Source of the DNA: Karalla daura
Taxonomy: Eukaryota > Chordata > Actinopteri > Chaetodontiformes > Leiognathidae
Direction: 5' to 3'
Assembly: GCA_029224185.1 (NCBI GenBank)
Contig: CM055191.1
Span: 11,507,536 to 11,571,535 of the forward strand
Length of the DNA: 64,000 bases
Shown here: piece by piece, positions 22,990 through 35,901 of the stretch
Numbering within the stretch: the first letter of the stretch is position 1
Layout of the letters: each line of letters begins with the position of its first letter
Notes under the pieces: generated by a model
Databases searched by the model: none
Seen by the model: the letters and a program-made list of their open reading frames with translations, nothing else
What the model was told of the DNA's origin: nothing
Translations under genes and position numbers: made by a program

Positions 22990-25900
22990 TCTCGGGCTTG
23001 TCGTGCCCTCTGCTGCTGAACGGGGCAAGCAACGACTGCCAGGTCTGCAGACACACTGCTGCTGATAAAGAAGCTCTGGGAGCTCTGGGAGAGAGGCCAG
23101 GGAGTCCTGTAATTTCCTTCCCCAACAGCCTCATAAACAAAAAGATACACACCACCAAATTGCCCTGTTCCCCAAATTTTCACAATATTGCAGTTTATTT
23201 ACGTCCTGTTTGACACTGACACTCTGCCCGTAGACTATTTCTATCCTCTGTGACCTACTGATTAAATACCATAAAGTGCCCTTTCTCACTAGTTCTGAAT
23301 CCCACACCCGAAAGAATGAATTTTAACAACCAAGCGTGTCTATGTGAGCAAGACAGTGATTTGCATCCATCCTGCAAGGACACTGAGTGCCATTCTTCTG
23401 TCCGGAACAAGGGTGGGTGTCTGTGCAGTCGCACTGGAGCTATTTGCCCCTACTGACAGAGTTATCTCTGTCCTGAGAAGACCATGCAACCTACCAGACC
23501 TCAGTCTGTACAGCTTATCACTGATTGGATCATTTGGGATCCTAAGACTTGGCCAAGGATCAATGTTTCTGACTCAGATTGTTCAGCTTTCTTTGAATCA
23601 GACATAGAGACAGAGTCACCCTTCACTTAGAGTTGCAGCATGATGATTTAGTAACCACAGTTTCCTATCTTACAGGAAGACAGTTGCAGGTGCATGCAAA
23701 AAATTGCGAGACGAGCCGCTAACTACATACAGAGAAGGACTGTAAGTATTGCTGCTTCCTTTTTCACTTTATTAAGATTCGTATAGATCAATATTTGCTT
23801 TTGTGTGTTGTCGTTCCAAAGCTTTTTGTTGACCTTTCCTCTCTGCAAAATGATGTTTTCCCCTCTTCTTTTCCTCCCTCTTCTTCATCTTCTTCCTCTG
23901 CTTCATCTGTTTTGTCTTCTTTTTGTTGCAGTGGAGTCTTGAACATATGTCATATATGCGGTGTACTTGTAACACCATTCATCCCTGCTGGTATTTATGG
24001 GTTTTACATGAGCTCTTTGTGGGCTCTGGTCCCAATTAAAGGTGCTCTGTTATTATGTATTTTGATACCTGCTCAGCCCAGACGATTACAGTTTGCTTTG
24101 CCTGAGGTGGAGTGATACTGTGAGCCTGTGTTGGAAAATGTCAGTCCTGTTTTCCGTTTCACACAATTATCTGAACTGTGTCTCTTGTCCCTAGAGCTAT
24201 GAAATGCTGATGTGAGATGGAGTTTGAATATTCTGCAGGGCGTGTTTGTGAGCGTGTGTCTGTGTGTTGTGTGTGCACTCCCAGTTGAGCCATTTACTGG
24301 GTGACACATTGAACTGCAGTCAGGAATGCTACCCTGTGAGAAGAGGGGAAAAAAAAGAGGAGAAAACAACAATGGGAGGGGGCGGAGAGATAGAGAGACA
24401 GACAGACAGAGAGGGAGAGAGAGAGAGAGAGAGAGACAGGAGGTTAAACCAGTGTGGCAGGTTTGCGTCACTGTACACAGGCCATCATGCAAAGCTGATG
24501 GAAAGAGAGGGAGACAGGCAGGGAGAGGAGCGAGGAGCTGATGTCATGACTGAGCTCTGCCTTCACTATGAACCTGAGTCTTCACAGACGGTGCATACGG
24601 GAGCAGACGTCACGCTCGGATGAGGTGAGACACAAATATTGAGTGGATTAATACGCCTATTTCTAGTTGTAGTGTGTAGTATTGTCTTTTTGTTGTTCAT
24701 TTGGAGTTTAGAGTAAAGTGTGTGGCGTTGCCCCGGTTACACAGATGGGACCCTCTGCGACCCGGCTGAACAGGTGTTTCTGTAAACCGACACTCAGACT
24801 CACCTGCACTGGAGAGAGGGTGCCTCAACTTCGACCTCTTAACGTGCCTCATATGTTCATACATGCTGAGTTTGTGCTGTAAAACTGCCAGTATTTTTGT
24901 CTTTAGCCACAGAATCAATACATTGAGACTTAATTCTGATTTTCTGATCAATGATCACCCGTGGCTCCACGTTGCTTCATGGTCAGTGTCTGTTGTGCAG
25001 GTCTGTGTACACAGATATACCTGATGAGCTACTGTGTGCCTTTCTCTCAGTGAGCTGTATGTAAATCAGAGTGACTTTGTCCTCGTCATTGTTGGCCTTA
25101 TCTGATTATTTCTCCCGAATCTGATTTTCCACGGTAACTCTGTCGGCTCTGCCAGGCTCAGTCAGACCGATACGTGCTGCGCAGAGAGCAACTGTGGAAC
25201 CTGAACACATTGTTTTTAGCTGAGTGGATTGTTGTTGGGTGAGTCTTTCCAGTTTTTGGTTCGGGTTTAGCTGACACTGACATGTACTCATGAGCACTCA
25301 TGAGTATGTTGCTTGTGTAAACAGCTGTTATGATATGTCTGTACAACAGAGAGCATTATCTGCGTTCCACTGTTCTGTCAATGGGATCATTGAATCAACG
25401 TGTGTGTGTGTGTGGGGGGGGGGTACTGTCAGGAGGGCAGGGAGGTGCTGCAAAGTGACATAACTCACTGGGGTTGAAAGTGAGGACATTGTGGCGCTTT
25501 CTGGATTTCTCTCTTGTGAGCTTCCATTCACTGTCCGCTTTATGTCTCCCTGTAAGACGCTGTGTTCACTGACCTCACTCCACTCTGTGATTCTGTTTGA
25601 GCATTTCTAGAAGCCAGACCAACCACAATCCACATATCACAACATTCCAGCCCGGTCCATTCTGAAGATGGAAATTTGTTCTCTTTTTTTTTCTCATGCT
25701 TGGCAGGCAGATGGGAGCTGTCCGCTGAGTTCATGCTTGGGAACTGAAGACTCTGAGGGACAGGACGACAGGAAATCCAACACAGGAGCCCAGACGAGTC
25801 ACCGCGCCGAACCACGTTATTGACAATCATCAGGAGCATCGCTGAAATATCAGATTCCAGCTTTGCTGCAGTTCGGGGGAGTAATGAGAGGACGGTACTT

Positions 25901-26063
25901 GTGACACCAGCTCACCCACAACTGCAGCGCTCAGACAAACTGCTCCCAGATTGCAGCCTGAAAGACAGTTGCTTGGAATCGCTTAAATATCAAGTTCAAT
26001 CTTTCGCTCCCTTTTTTTGGGTTTGGCTCTCAATAGGCGGTCATTAACTTTGTTTACCCTCAG
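22990..26063. other. region between C1orf43 and the IL16-like gene
   Basis: This 3-kb region separates two divergently transcribed genes and no coding gene is recognised in it. A GA-rich patch (24350-24440) is followed by a plausible noncoding exon ending near 24624 (GATGAG then gtgaga). The last stretch up to 26063 ends in a good acceptor (ttaccctcag). One or more 5' untranslated exons of the IL16-like gene probably lie here, but their limits cannot be fixed. Confidence 0.45.
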
Positions 26064-26066
26064 ACA

Positions 26067-29000
26067 ATGGACTTGTCCGTCCTCTCTCCTCCAGCCAGCG
26101 AGTACGAGCCGAGGACAGGAGGGCGCTTCACTGTCCGCTCGGCTAACTCTCCCAGCTACTGCCTGACTCGCAGGCCAGGTGTCAGGAAGCCCAAGGGTCT
26201 CTCAGAGGAGGAGAGGGAGGGTAATGAGGATATCAAAGAAAGGGTGAGATACAGACCACACACTTGCACAAATGACGCAAACAAGGAGGACGGCGGTTCT
26301 GCAGCCGGGACTGGGAGTCACAGCAGTGTCAAAGGTCAGCCCGAGGAGAAGGAAACATCAGGCCGTAAAACGTCTACTAGGCTGAACCAGAACGGCTCAG
26401 CAGGCAAAGCAATCACAGAGTTTGGCGCTGACAGAAGTGGAAACTGTAACCCTGCATCTGAAAGCTGGGACAGGGCAGATTTCAGGAGTTACGACCTGCC
26501 AAGTGGAAGCAAGAGCGTGGACTGGAGAACAAGGGAAAGAAGCCCTGACTGGAGCAAAAGGGCTGACACATTCACGCTGTCGACCAAAAGAGGAGACGTC
26601 AGAGAGCAGGCTGGAGGTCTGAATGACAGAGGGAGAGGAGGTGACGGCCTGAGGATGTCTTCAGTCACAGGAGCAAGCTCTAATGTTCTGGAGAGGAGCT
26701 CTTTGGGTAAAACAAGTCAGACATTGGACCGGACAAGCTGGGGTCACTCTCTCCCATCCAGGTTCAGGTCTCTGTCTGGATCGTGCACAGGTACCAGAGA
26801 GACGGCAGCTTCGATTGGGCCCAAAGGTGGGCAGAGTATTCTGGAGCGGATAGAGAAACTGTACGGGTCTGCCCGTCTCGGTAAAGTAGAAGATTGCAGC
26901 AGAATCAAGGAGATCTCTTCCTCTGAAGAGCCCGATCACAAAGACACCGTCCTCAACTCTCCACAGCAGAGATTATATGAAAGAGCGACCGGAGGAACTT
27001 TCCCCAGGCGTTTCTCATCAGGAGAGAAAGTCAGCCCCGATCCAGCCCAAACCAGGAAATCACTCACCTGGGCCCAAAAAGACGCTTCAGGCCCTGAGAG
27101 TTATCTTCCTCCAGGGACGGACAAGACCGCAGACAGACAGTCAAACCGGCAGTGGCAGAGACAGACAGACAGCGAGCATTTAGAGGAAGGAGGCGTTTGC
27201 AACAGTAAATGGTTTGGGGTTATGGGCACGAGGTCTCTGGATAGAGCGAGGAGCAGGAACACTGTAGCAGCTCGGATAAGATCTGAGAGGGCTGCAGGGG
27301 AAATCACTGCCTCTCCACAGCCAAACACTGGTTTAGGAGAGGACAGATCGACCGATTGGCCTGCTCGGAAAGAGAGAGAGAGTGAAGGAAAGGATTGGGG
27401 CAGGGAGAAGGATGAGCCTGATGGAATAAAGAGGACATTGAGAGAAAGGCCTGGATGGCAAAATGACAAGAGAGATGACGGAGGAAGTGAAAGAGCAGAA
27501 TCCAGGAGTAGCTGCAGCGACGATGTCTTTGAGGCAAACCCACCAAAAAGGAGAGTGAAAACACCCGAGAGGAAGAAATTCCCAGAGATGCTGCCTGTTG
27601 CCTCCGCAGCCAGTGTGAGAAATAAGATCAGTCAGTACGAGGCTCTGTCTCAGAGGTCCCAGGGTTTGCCCACGGGACAGATGCCCAGGAGGGCCTTATC
27701 TGTGCCGACTCACCTCGGCAAAGGCGCAAAGGCGCTAGGAGGCCTGAGGGACAAGTGGGGGGGAGTGAGAGTGGAGGAGGAGGCAGGTGAGAAGAGTGAG
27801 CAGAAAGCAACAGGAGCAGGAGAGAAGTTTGGGTCAGAAAGATCTTTATCAGTGGATGAGGTCAGATTGAGATCAGGAAGGACAGCAAGAGATGGGAGTG
27901 ATGTGGTTGAGAAAGCGGGAGGAGGCACAAATCAGAAAACTTCAGCTGAGAGTTGTGATAGATATTCCAAACTCAAAACCACTCTGGAGATCCCACTGAA
28001 CGAAGGAGCTCAAAGACGCCGTCCACAGTTTTACCTCGACGAGACCGATTTCTCCAAAGCCTTGAGCCCCGATAAGGAAAACAAGGGATCTCCATCCTCT
28101 CTGCCGTCCAGCTCCACCTCCACTCCCACCTCCACTCCCACCTCCTACAGCGTGCAGAAAATAACACTCTCGCCTGTGAGCGATGACGACAAGACTCCAA
28201 CGAACACCCCAAACCAGTCGCCCTTCCTCTCGCCATCCGCACAACCAAAAGTCCCCCATGAAGAGGAGCTCCCCTCCGTCCACACAGTGGCGACAAGCAC
28301 CCCTTCCTCGTCCCTCCCTCGCCCCCTCCCCTCCTCATCCCACGATGTCTTGGCCGACCTCATCAATGCGGATACGCCCCCCGGAGACGGGAAGAAGCGC
28401 GGGCTTGACCTGGATGCTTGGGTCGCCGGCTCGAGGTCAGCGATCCCCGTCTGGGACGACGACGAAGACGACGACAGGGACGACGACGACAGCACGCAGA
28501 GAGATGACGACTCGACCTATGACTCCGACTCAGGAGAGTCCTCGGTCACCATCACCAGCAACATGAGCCAGTCCGACCGCAAGAGCTTCTGCGTCAGGTG
28601 GGTCACGGTCTACTCCGTTTACACTTTCTGCTGGAGGCTGTTCGGCTTGTTTAACCCCAGACTCTCTCGTCTTGCCTTGCGACCTCCGCAGCCTGTCAGA
28701 CCTGTGTAACTTCGCTGGGGTCGAGTACGAGTCGGAGAACGACAGCGACGAGTGGCAGCCCTCGGGCCGCCGCACGGCCTCGCTCAGCTCCGAGATGTCG
28801 GCCTTCTCCTGCGTGTCTGTGCTGCCCAGCGAGGAGCTGGACCGGCTGCTGGAGGACGTCAGGGGCCTGGGGGACAACAACCTGCAGGTACGGACAAGAA
28901 TCAAGAATGGCTCATTTTGCATATTTATGATGAAATATTGGACAATATTGAAAAAATACAATACAATGTACAAACCCAGACAAACAAAGTAAAATAAAGT

Positions 29001-30682
29001 AAAAGAAAAAAAAAGTTCACATTACCAACTTTCCAACATGCATTTTATTAATTGTTAACCCAACTTCCTTTGTACCTACAGATATCAGCCTTTTTAAAGT
29101 TCTTCTTCAAATGGGAGATGAGCTGCTTTTAAGCATCAATAAAGTTGTTCCTTTTCCAATGCCCGTCATTACAAGTTGCCCTTAAAAGCAAAGATGAGGA
29201 TAAAAGCAGCAGGTTTCAGTGTGTTTTTAATACGTTACATAGTAAATATAGCAGAAATGCCATCGGTAAACAGAAACAGATATTAGTGGAACAACATTTG
29301 GCTTGGTATAACAGCAGACAAGTGTGATATTAAGTCAAGTGAAGCACAGTGTGAGTCTTAAATCACATTTTCTAAACTATGTGGATGTAAATACAGTATG
29401 ACTGTATCTAGATGTAATTTAAGAGGAACTTGACATCTGCTGTTCTTATCGTTGGTTTCTATACATGTTGCTACTGGGATAACTGACTTGCCATTGATTT
29501 TAGAGATGCCTCTCACGGCAGGAAGACTTTAACGTGACATTGTGATTACCTTATTTTTGCACTTTTTCAGTGTTGTGTTAGATAAAAAGAAGGTTTCATG
29601 AAAGCTTAAAGTTATGAAAAAAACCTGTTACTTCTTCCTCTTCCCCTCCTCGTAGGACTACAATGATGTGCAGGTGGTGGTTCTCCATAAGGAGGTGGGC
29701 GTGGGACTGGGCTTCAGCGTGGCAGGAGGCGTGGACCAGAACAAGCCAGTCACTGTGAGGGCGGAGCTGCTATTTCCAGATTTCCTTGACTTTGACCTGA
29801 TTCAGGAGACTTAGTTTGTCTCTGATGTCCTCTTCATAGGTTCACAAGGTGTTTCACTCAGGTGTTGCAGCCCAGGAAGGCTCGATTAGAGAGGGGGACC
29901 AGGTCTTGTCCATCAATGGCACATCGCTGTGTGACTTTGTCCACTGTGAGGCCCTGAGGGCCCTCAAAAGAGCAAAGTCTCGGGATCTGGGGGTGGTGGT
30001 GCTGAGGAGGGGAGGAACTAACAGTGGCTCCAAGGGGGAAAGACAGACCAGTAAACCTGGACCGTCACAGACCCCGTCCACTGAGACAGGTGAGAGGATG
30101 ATCAGAGTGGGGAGTCGAGTTAAATCTGCAGCAGTTGGCAGTAATTAAGCCTTCCTGTGTGTGTCCTGCTCCCTCAGGTCAGCGGGTGTGTGTGCGTCTG
30201 GAGAAGAAGAGCAGGGATCTGGGATTCAGCCTGGAGGGAGGTGTGGGCTCCAGCCCGGAGGACAAACCTCTCACAGTGCAGAAGATCTTCCAGGGTGAGA
30301 ATGGGAAACCAGACTTGCTCTCTTTTTTTTCACAGATAAAATCAACCATGTGTTAGATAAACATGGATATGAAGTTCATAGATCTTTTGCTTTCTACATT
30401 TTCTTTCAGTCAATAACTTTAGTTTTGTCTGAGCCCCATTTTATCTAGTTTTAGTCACAGTAAAGCTCTATTCTTAGCACCTGTAAGACTATATTCTGAA
30501 TAAGGTTTCATCAGGATCACTGCTTTTCCACAGGTGGTCCTGTCGATAAGGTGCGCCCCGGAGACGAGGTCCTGGAGATCAACGGCGTGAGCATGGTGGA
30601 GAAGAGGCGCATCGAGGCCTGGACTTTGATCAAACAGCTGCCCGCCGGGCAGGTGGACGTGGTGCTAAGACGCCCGCTGTAA
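26067..30682 (+). CDS. pro-interleukin-16-like two-PDZ protein, complete, 6 coding exons, 1113 aa
   Basis: Coding exons: 26067-28597, 28692-28887, 29656-29754, 29840-30089, 30178-30294 and 30534-30682, all in phase. Residues 1-843 come from one exon and are low-complexity, rich in Ser, Arg, Glu and Gly, with an acidic stretch near residues 800-830 (DDDEDDDRDDDD). Two PDZ domains follow: about 914-1000 (carboxylate loop GLGFSVAGG) and about 1028-1112 (DLGFSLEGG, then DKPLTVQKIFQGG, PGDEVLEINGV, RIEAWTLIKQLPAG). The last domain is closest to the carboxy-terminal PDZ of human pro-IL16 (LGFSLEGG, DKPLTINRIFKG, FEAWNIIKALPDG as remembered); PDZD2 is the other relative. Scaffold function is inferred. 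The ATG follows an acceptor at 26062-26063, so an untranslated exon lies upstream. Mammalian pro-IL16 carries further amino-terminal PDZ domains not seen here. Confidence 0.82.
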
Positions 30683-31100
30683 CATCTGTGGAGAAACCTG
30701 CGGAGGTGCTCTGCACAATGTGAAGGAGAGATGGACAGCGATGAAGAATTAAACATGACGTGAACAAGCTATTTGGGACCAATGAGAGTTATCTCTTACA
30801 GCCATTGAAAACAAAGACTTAAAGAAAACATAATCCCAGTGACCAGGTCAGAAGTGTGCCGTTTTACATTCGTCAATCTACCTCAAGGGCCTGGCATGTT
30901 TCAGCACCAGCCTTAACTAAAGTGCACTGATGCCTCATGTGTTTATCAGGAGAACCGACCCTTTGTGACAGATGGCTTGGCCACTTAAAAGCTATTAACG
31001 TGGCAGCTGTAAATGAAAGCACGTGTTGTAATATAATGTGAATAGAAGCCAACTGCACGCAGAGTTTATACTGCTTTTTAATAAAACCTAACTGAAAGTA
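30683..31100 (+). other. 3' UTR of the IL16-like gene
   Basis: Noncoding from the TAA at 30680-30682 to shortly after the AATAAA at 31080-31085. No other feature is seen. Confidence 0.7.
31080..31085 (+). terminator. polyadenylation signal of the IL16-like gene
   Basis: AATAAA in TTTTTAATAAAACC, 400 bp after the stop codon, followed by GT/T-rich sequence. Confidence 0.7.
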
Positions 31101-32176
31101 TCGTTCCTTGTTTTTCTGTCCAGCAGAGGGAGACAATAATATCTCAGTTTTGTCTCAGATGATCTATAGAACCCTTGTGGTGTGGCTCCTCTGTAATATC
31201 TTGCTATCTGCTCTCGGACAAAGCTCCGAGGTCAAAGTGGAACAGCGGTATCTCTCTGAAGATATCCAACACATTCTTGTCAAAAATAGTAGATGTGATA
31301 AGATATAACGCCCTCAGCTTTAGCTCTTACACATTCACGTGCCACGTCGAGGTTCACGGTCTGAAAACCTACTAAGTCCGCCAGTCCGGAAACAGCGAGA
31401 ACGACGTGAATCCAAGAACTGTAAGACATGAGGATGCGGACCCGACTCGTTCCCGTCAAACAGCCCATCCTGGCTCATCTCGTGTCGTTTGTGCACAGCG
31501 ACTATTTGGGTTACGTAATCCATTAGGGGTCCAGAGTTCGCAGAGAGGGGTCATGGTGACATCTGAGTCCTATGACGATGAGAGACGCTTCACTATCATC
31601 CGTCTTACCTAACAACTCACTCTTGCTGTGATGTAAACAACAAGCTCCTGTGATTCATGCATTTACTTAGCATATTTGTTGTACCCATAGCCGTAGACAA
31701 ACATGCTTATTTCTCACACCTGTCACTGGTTCCTTGTTGGATGTAAATATGGTGAAAAACAAGTCATACATTAGTTCATATGTTTAGGTATACATTGGAT
31801 GTGTATATATGGGACATAGAGTTTATTGCCTTATGTCATGTCATGCTGTCGACACATAATCTGACTTTTATGGCCTGTGTTCTTATGAGCAAGCGGAGGC
31901 GCACTACGCTGTCTGCCTCAGCTGGTCGGAGGGTGTGACAGGCTAATAAAGTGAGTAATAGTGTTTGTCCAGCTGTGGTGAAAGAGAGGGCAGAGGAGAG
32001 CGCACATGCACTGCACAAGTCTTCAGATGCTCAGGTGGAGGAGAGAGATATTTTAAAGTTGGGTTGGGCGCTAAACCACTCCTTCAGTGGCAGGACTACA
32101 GCCAGGCGACCGCGGGTCAGGCAGAGCGAAGACGAGGAGCTCGGCGTGAGATGAGAAGAGGGATCTGACTCCAGTC
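31101..32176 (+). other. intergenic region and presumed aqp10 promoter/5' UTR
   Basis: About 1 kb between the IL16-like gene and the aqp10 start codon. No gene is seen. The last 250 bp are GC-richer and purine-rich and probably include the aqp10 5' UTR. No clear TATA box was found at a convincing distance. Confidence 0.45.
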
Positions 32177-35100
32177 ATGGTGAAGTTTCGCGTGCTACGA
32201 GTGACGAATGCCCTGGTTCGGGAGTGCATGGCCGAGTTCCTGGGAACTTTTGTCCTGATGGTAAGTGCAGAGGAAATGCAAGAAAATGTAAGATTAAAAA
32301 TCATGTTGCTTCCATTGCAATTAAAACAAATTGAGGATTTTCTCTGTTGATTTTAGAATTATTTTACTAATAATTACTAATGCTAAGAATATAAATTATT
32401 TTCACTTGATACCTCATTCTATTGTATGACACCTCATACAATAGAATCGAATAGAAGGCATATTCTATTCTATTGTATTCTCTCAGTTTTAGAGTACATT
32501 TTAACCTGCTACTCGCAATGACTGCATATACACCCCCTGCATGCAACCTGACTACTTCCCGATGGCTTTATTGCTTTAGTATTAAATCGCCTTTCATCAA
32601 ATTGCTCCTTTGATTTATTGATCTGGCATACCAAAGTTATCATTCACAAATGAGGTCTTTCTCAGAAAGCCCTTGACATTTACCTGTTGCCTGCTAAACT
32701 AACACAGATGTCCTCTTTTTTCTTTTATGTGTTGCATTGATTCAGCTGCACATTTTGAAATACTGTGCACGTTATGTCCACAAATGCTAATAACTTATTT
32801 ACAAATATTAGCTGTTAAATGCCTTTCATGCATTGCGTTGCATTGGAATTTACTCTTTGTTTAAGATTTATTTATTCTAAGTTTGTCATCATCCAGGGGA
32901 CTAGCATGATCCACACAAACGGTGTCGGCACTTTAAGTTGATAACTCAAGATAAACTGATGGACGCAAGTTTATGGCATAGTATCCTGTTATAAATTTAT
33001 ACTGACAAAATGTCCAAATGTCAATTAGCAATTATCAGTCCATAAAGCTTCATCAGAAGGACCCTAACTGCAGTGTGTACCTGTCATCTTCCCAGCCTCA
33101 GTCAGAGATTGGTTATTATATGACTGTTTAGATAAGAGGTGGACACTTGCTTTGCTAAAGTCAAAGTTCAGGGGGGAAGTGGCTTTCTTTGTATTGCACT
33201 CATCTCTTAATTTCCAGAGAGGTTCAATTGACCTATAAATAATTCATCAACTTCAAGTCACCTAGATTTTTCTCACATTCACGTTTATCTTTCTGAAAGG
33301 CACTCCGACATATATATATTTGAAGTTCACATTTTACTCTTTTTAACTCTTTTTCGGTGCTGTGATCTGCTGTGAAGCTCTTCGGCTGCTCTGCGGCAGC
33401 TCAGGTGAAGACGAGCAGAGAGACTAAAGGCCAGTTCCTGTCGGTCAACATGTCCTTTTCTGTGGGCGTGATGTCAGCCATGTATCTCACTAAGGGCATC
33501 ACAGGTAAAAATGACCTAAAGATTTTCACTTTCCTAAAGATTTTCACTTTCTCTATCACTTTCTCTGATCTTAAAATGTGTACTATCTGGACTGAAAATC
33601 TTTTAATGTACCGTAAATTACATCGGCCGCACTCTGAGTTATGACCTCTGCACTCCCACCAGATCTATCACAGTGAGGTATGGAGCTCTTTGTGCAAAAG
33701 AGGCCTTGTCCTGCTCCTCAAGGCCTCCACTGTGATTCATACAACTAATCTCAGTTGACACACTTCACCACTACAAATAACCTGGGCTTTCATTACCGTC
33801 CAGTCTCTCTCTCTTGCAGTAATTCACTTTTATCGTCCTTGGTTCCCCCATCGCTTGCTTATACTTCTCTGTAGGTGCTCATCTGAACCCGGCCGTGAGT
33901 CTGAGTTTCTGCATGCTGGGCCAGGTGTCCTGGGGGAGGCTGGTGCCCTACAGCCTGGCCCAGGTGCTGGGAGCGTACGTCGCATCGGCGCTCGTCTACC
34001 TGGTTTACTACGGTTAGTCTTTGTCAGCTTTGCAAAACATCGCTTTAAACACTCACTCTGAAGATGTTAAAGATGTCTAAATGAATGAAAGGGGATGTAG
34101 AATGAAAAACTTTACCGCTGCTTTGTTGAAAAATGATCAAAGATATGTGGGAGAAAAAAACAAGCAAGTAAAACGTTATTGTGAACCCCCACCTCCTAAA
34201 GAGTTTTCTAGATTCAGGAGGGCAAGTGATAGAAAATCCTGATTCTTCTTCAAGTTCCTCTTCAGGTGCTAGCGCTCCTTAATAGTAACTGCATGACTCC
34301 CGTGACCACTTAATTCAAGCCTGCATATGGTTGCCAGATAAAGATTAAACACATCTGTGCATATACATACTATAATTTCTCCAAATCAAAGCAGGATTGT
34401 CAAATTATTTATAATCTTAATTATCTATTTCTGATTAAACCAGTGTTTCTTAGCTTCTATTTTAGCACCAAAGAAAAGGGGTAAAATACTTGACACTCAA
34501 GAAAAGAAGTGACTCCAAGCTAGTTTCATCTGCCTGAGGGTGTTGATAAATATAGTCGGGGACGTTGATTTTTTGCATATCTGCTTTGTACATTCCTCCT
34601 CTTTCTGTCCCAGATGCTATAATGGAATTCAGCGGAGGAGACTTGACTGTTTATGGCCCAAATGAGACAGCATCCATATTTGCCACATATCCCTCAGAGT
34701 ACATGAGTTTGGGCAGAGGTTTTCTCGACCAGGTCAGTGTGTGAACTCCGCTGTAAACTGGGATGAGTTTTTTTTCTTTTTCCACTCCCTCCTTCATTAC
34801 TGCATTTGTTCTTATGTTAGGTTGTGGGCACCGGCATGCTGATGCTGTGCATCCTGTGTCTGGGTGAGAAGAGGAACACCCCCGCTCCCACAGAGCTGAT
34901 TCCTCCCATTGTCGGAGTGATCGTACTGGGGATCTCCATGTCGATGTCAGGCAACTGTGGAGGTGCGATAAATCCAGCCCGGGACCTGGGCCCACGGCTC
35001 TTCACACTGACTGCTGGCTGGGGCACCGAGGTCTTCACGTAAGTGTCAAGTCTTACACATGCAGCATACACTGGCAGCACAAGAGAGGACAGATGATGTA

Positions 35101-35901
35101 TCTTAAGTAGAGTCGAGCTGAGTAGGAATGCATATTTATTGGACATATTTCAGCCTTTGTTACAATAATACTTGAAAAGGAGAACTATTTGCCACACCTT
35201 CAGGTCTTTGTCCCTGTTTTTATTGGGAAATCTTGCATGCCAGAGGTTATCAGAGCAGTTTCACTCTGTCAAATGACCATGAGACCATAACTTGTTAGAG
35301 AGCATCCAATGATAACCCGTGTGTGGGGGTTTTTTTGGGTTTTTTTTTTACAGCTGTTAAACATGCAATCTATCTAAACCATACATTCATTAGCCCAGTG
35401 GGAGCAGAATCCATAATGACATGACACAATTCATTTAACTGTCAAAGACATTGTTTTCCCAGTGGCCACTTTAAAGTTTAGCTGTGGTTGTTTTCATTTG
35501 TCAGGCAGATGTGAAACGTATGAATATTGTCTGCGCAGAGGGAATGACACACAATGAGGAAATGCTTTACAGTTATTTGACAATTAATTCTCTGTAGATT
35601 CAGTGAATGATGACTTTCTCATTAAGAAGACTAAACAGCTTTACAAGAACATTTGGACACATTAGACACACGTTCCCATGTTTCATCTGGGTGATGTTTC
35701 ATCTGCAGCTGTTACAACTACTGGTTCTGGGTGCCCCTGGTGGCGCCACCTCTCGGAGGAGTTTTGGGATCTTTCATGTATTTGATCTTCATCGAGTGGC
35801 AGCTGCCTGACCCGGAGCAGACCGAGAGCCTCTCCTTGCAGTCCAACATCAAACATCCCTGCACAACATTGGACAGAGGATTAAGCAGTGAGCGATTCTG
35901 A
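32177..35901 (+). CDS. aqp10: aquaporin 10 (aquaglyceroporin), complete, 6 exons, 292 aa
   Basis: Six-helix channel for water, glycerol and similar small solutes in the plasma membrane; human AQP10 is intestinal and adipose. Exons: 32177-32260, 33378-33504, 33875-34012, 34614-34732, 34821-35038 and 35709-35901. Both pore motifs are intact: AHLNPAVSLS (N75-P-A) and GGAINPARDLGPRLFT (N207-P-A-R-D). The Asp after the second NPAR is the glyceroporin signature. The extracellular block TVYGPNETASIFATYPSEY is specific to AQP10 (human GPKETASIFATYP as remembered) and offers a glycosylation sequon at N133. Length is close to human (301 aa). Position directly before atp8b2 repeats the human AQP10-ATP8B2 order. 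AQP3, AQP7 and AQP9 fit less well at the loop block. Confidence 0.95.
32416..32447. repeat. perfect 14-bp inverted repeat in aqp10 intron 1
   Basis: Arms ATTCTATTGTATGA and TCATACAATAGAAT are exact reverse complements, separated by the four bases CACC. The copy is followed by several more ATTCTATT-like words (to about 32482), suggesting an AT-rich palindromic repeat. Function unknown. Confidence 0.85.

Noticed and set aside
27101..28495. Several minus-strand frames of 80-120 codons opposite the IL16-like exon
   Set aside because: Shadows of a long purine-biased coding exon; the plus-strand 2.5-kb frame with PDZ exons explains the region.
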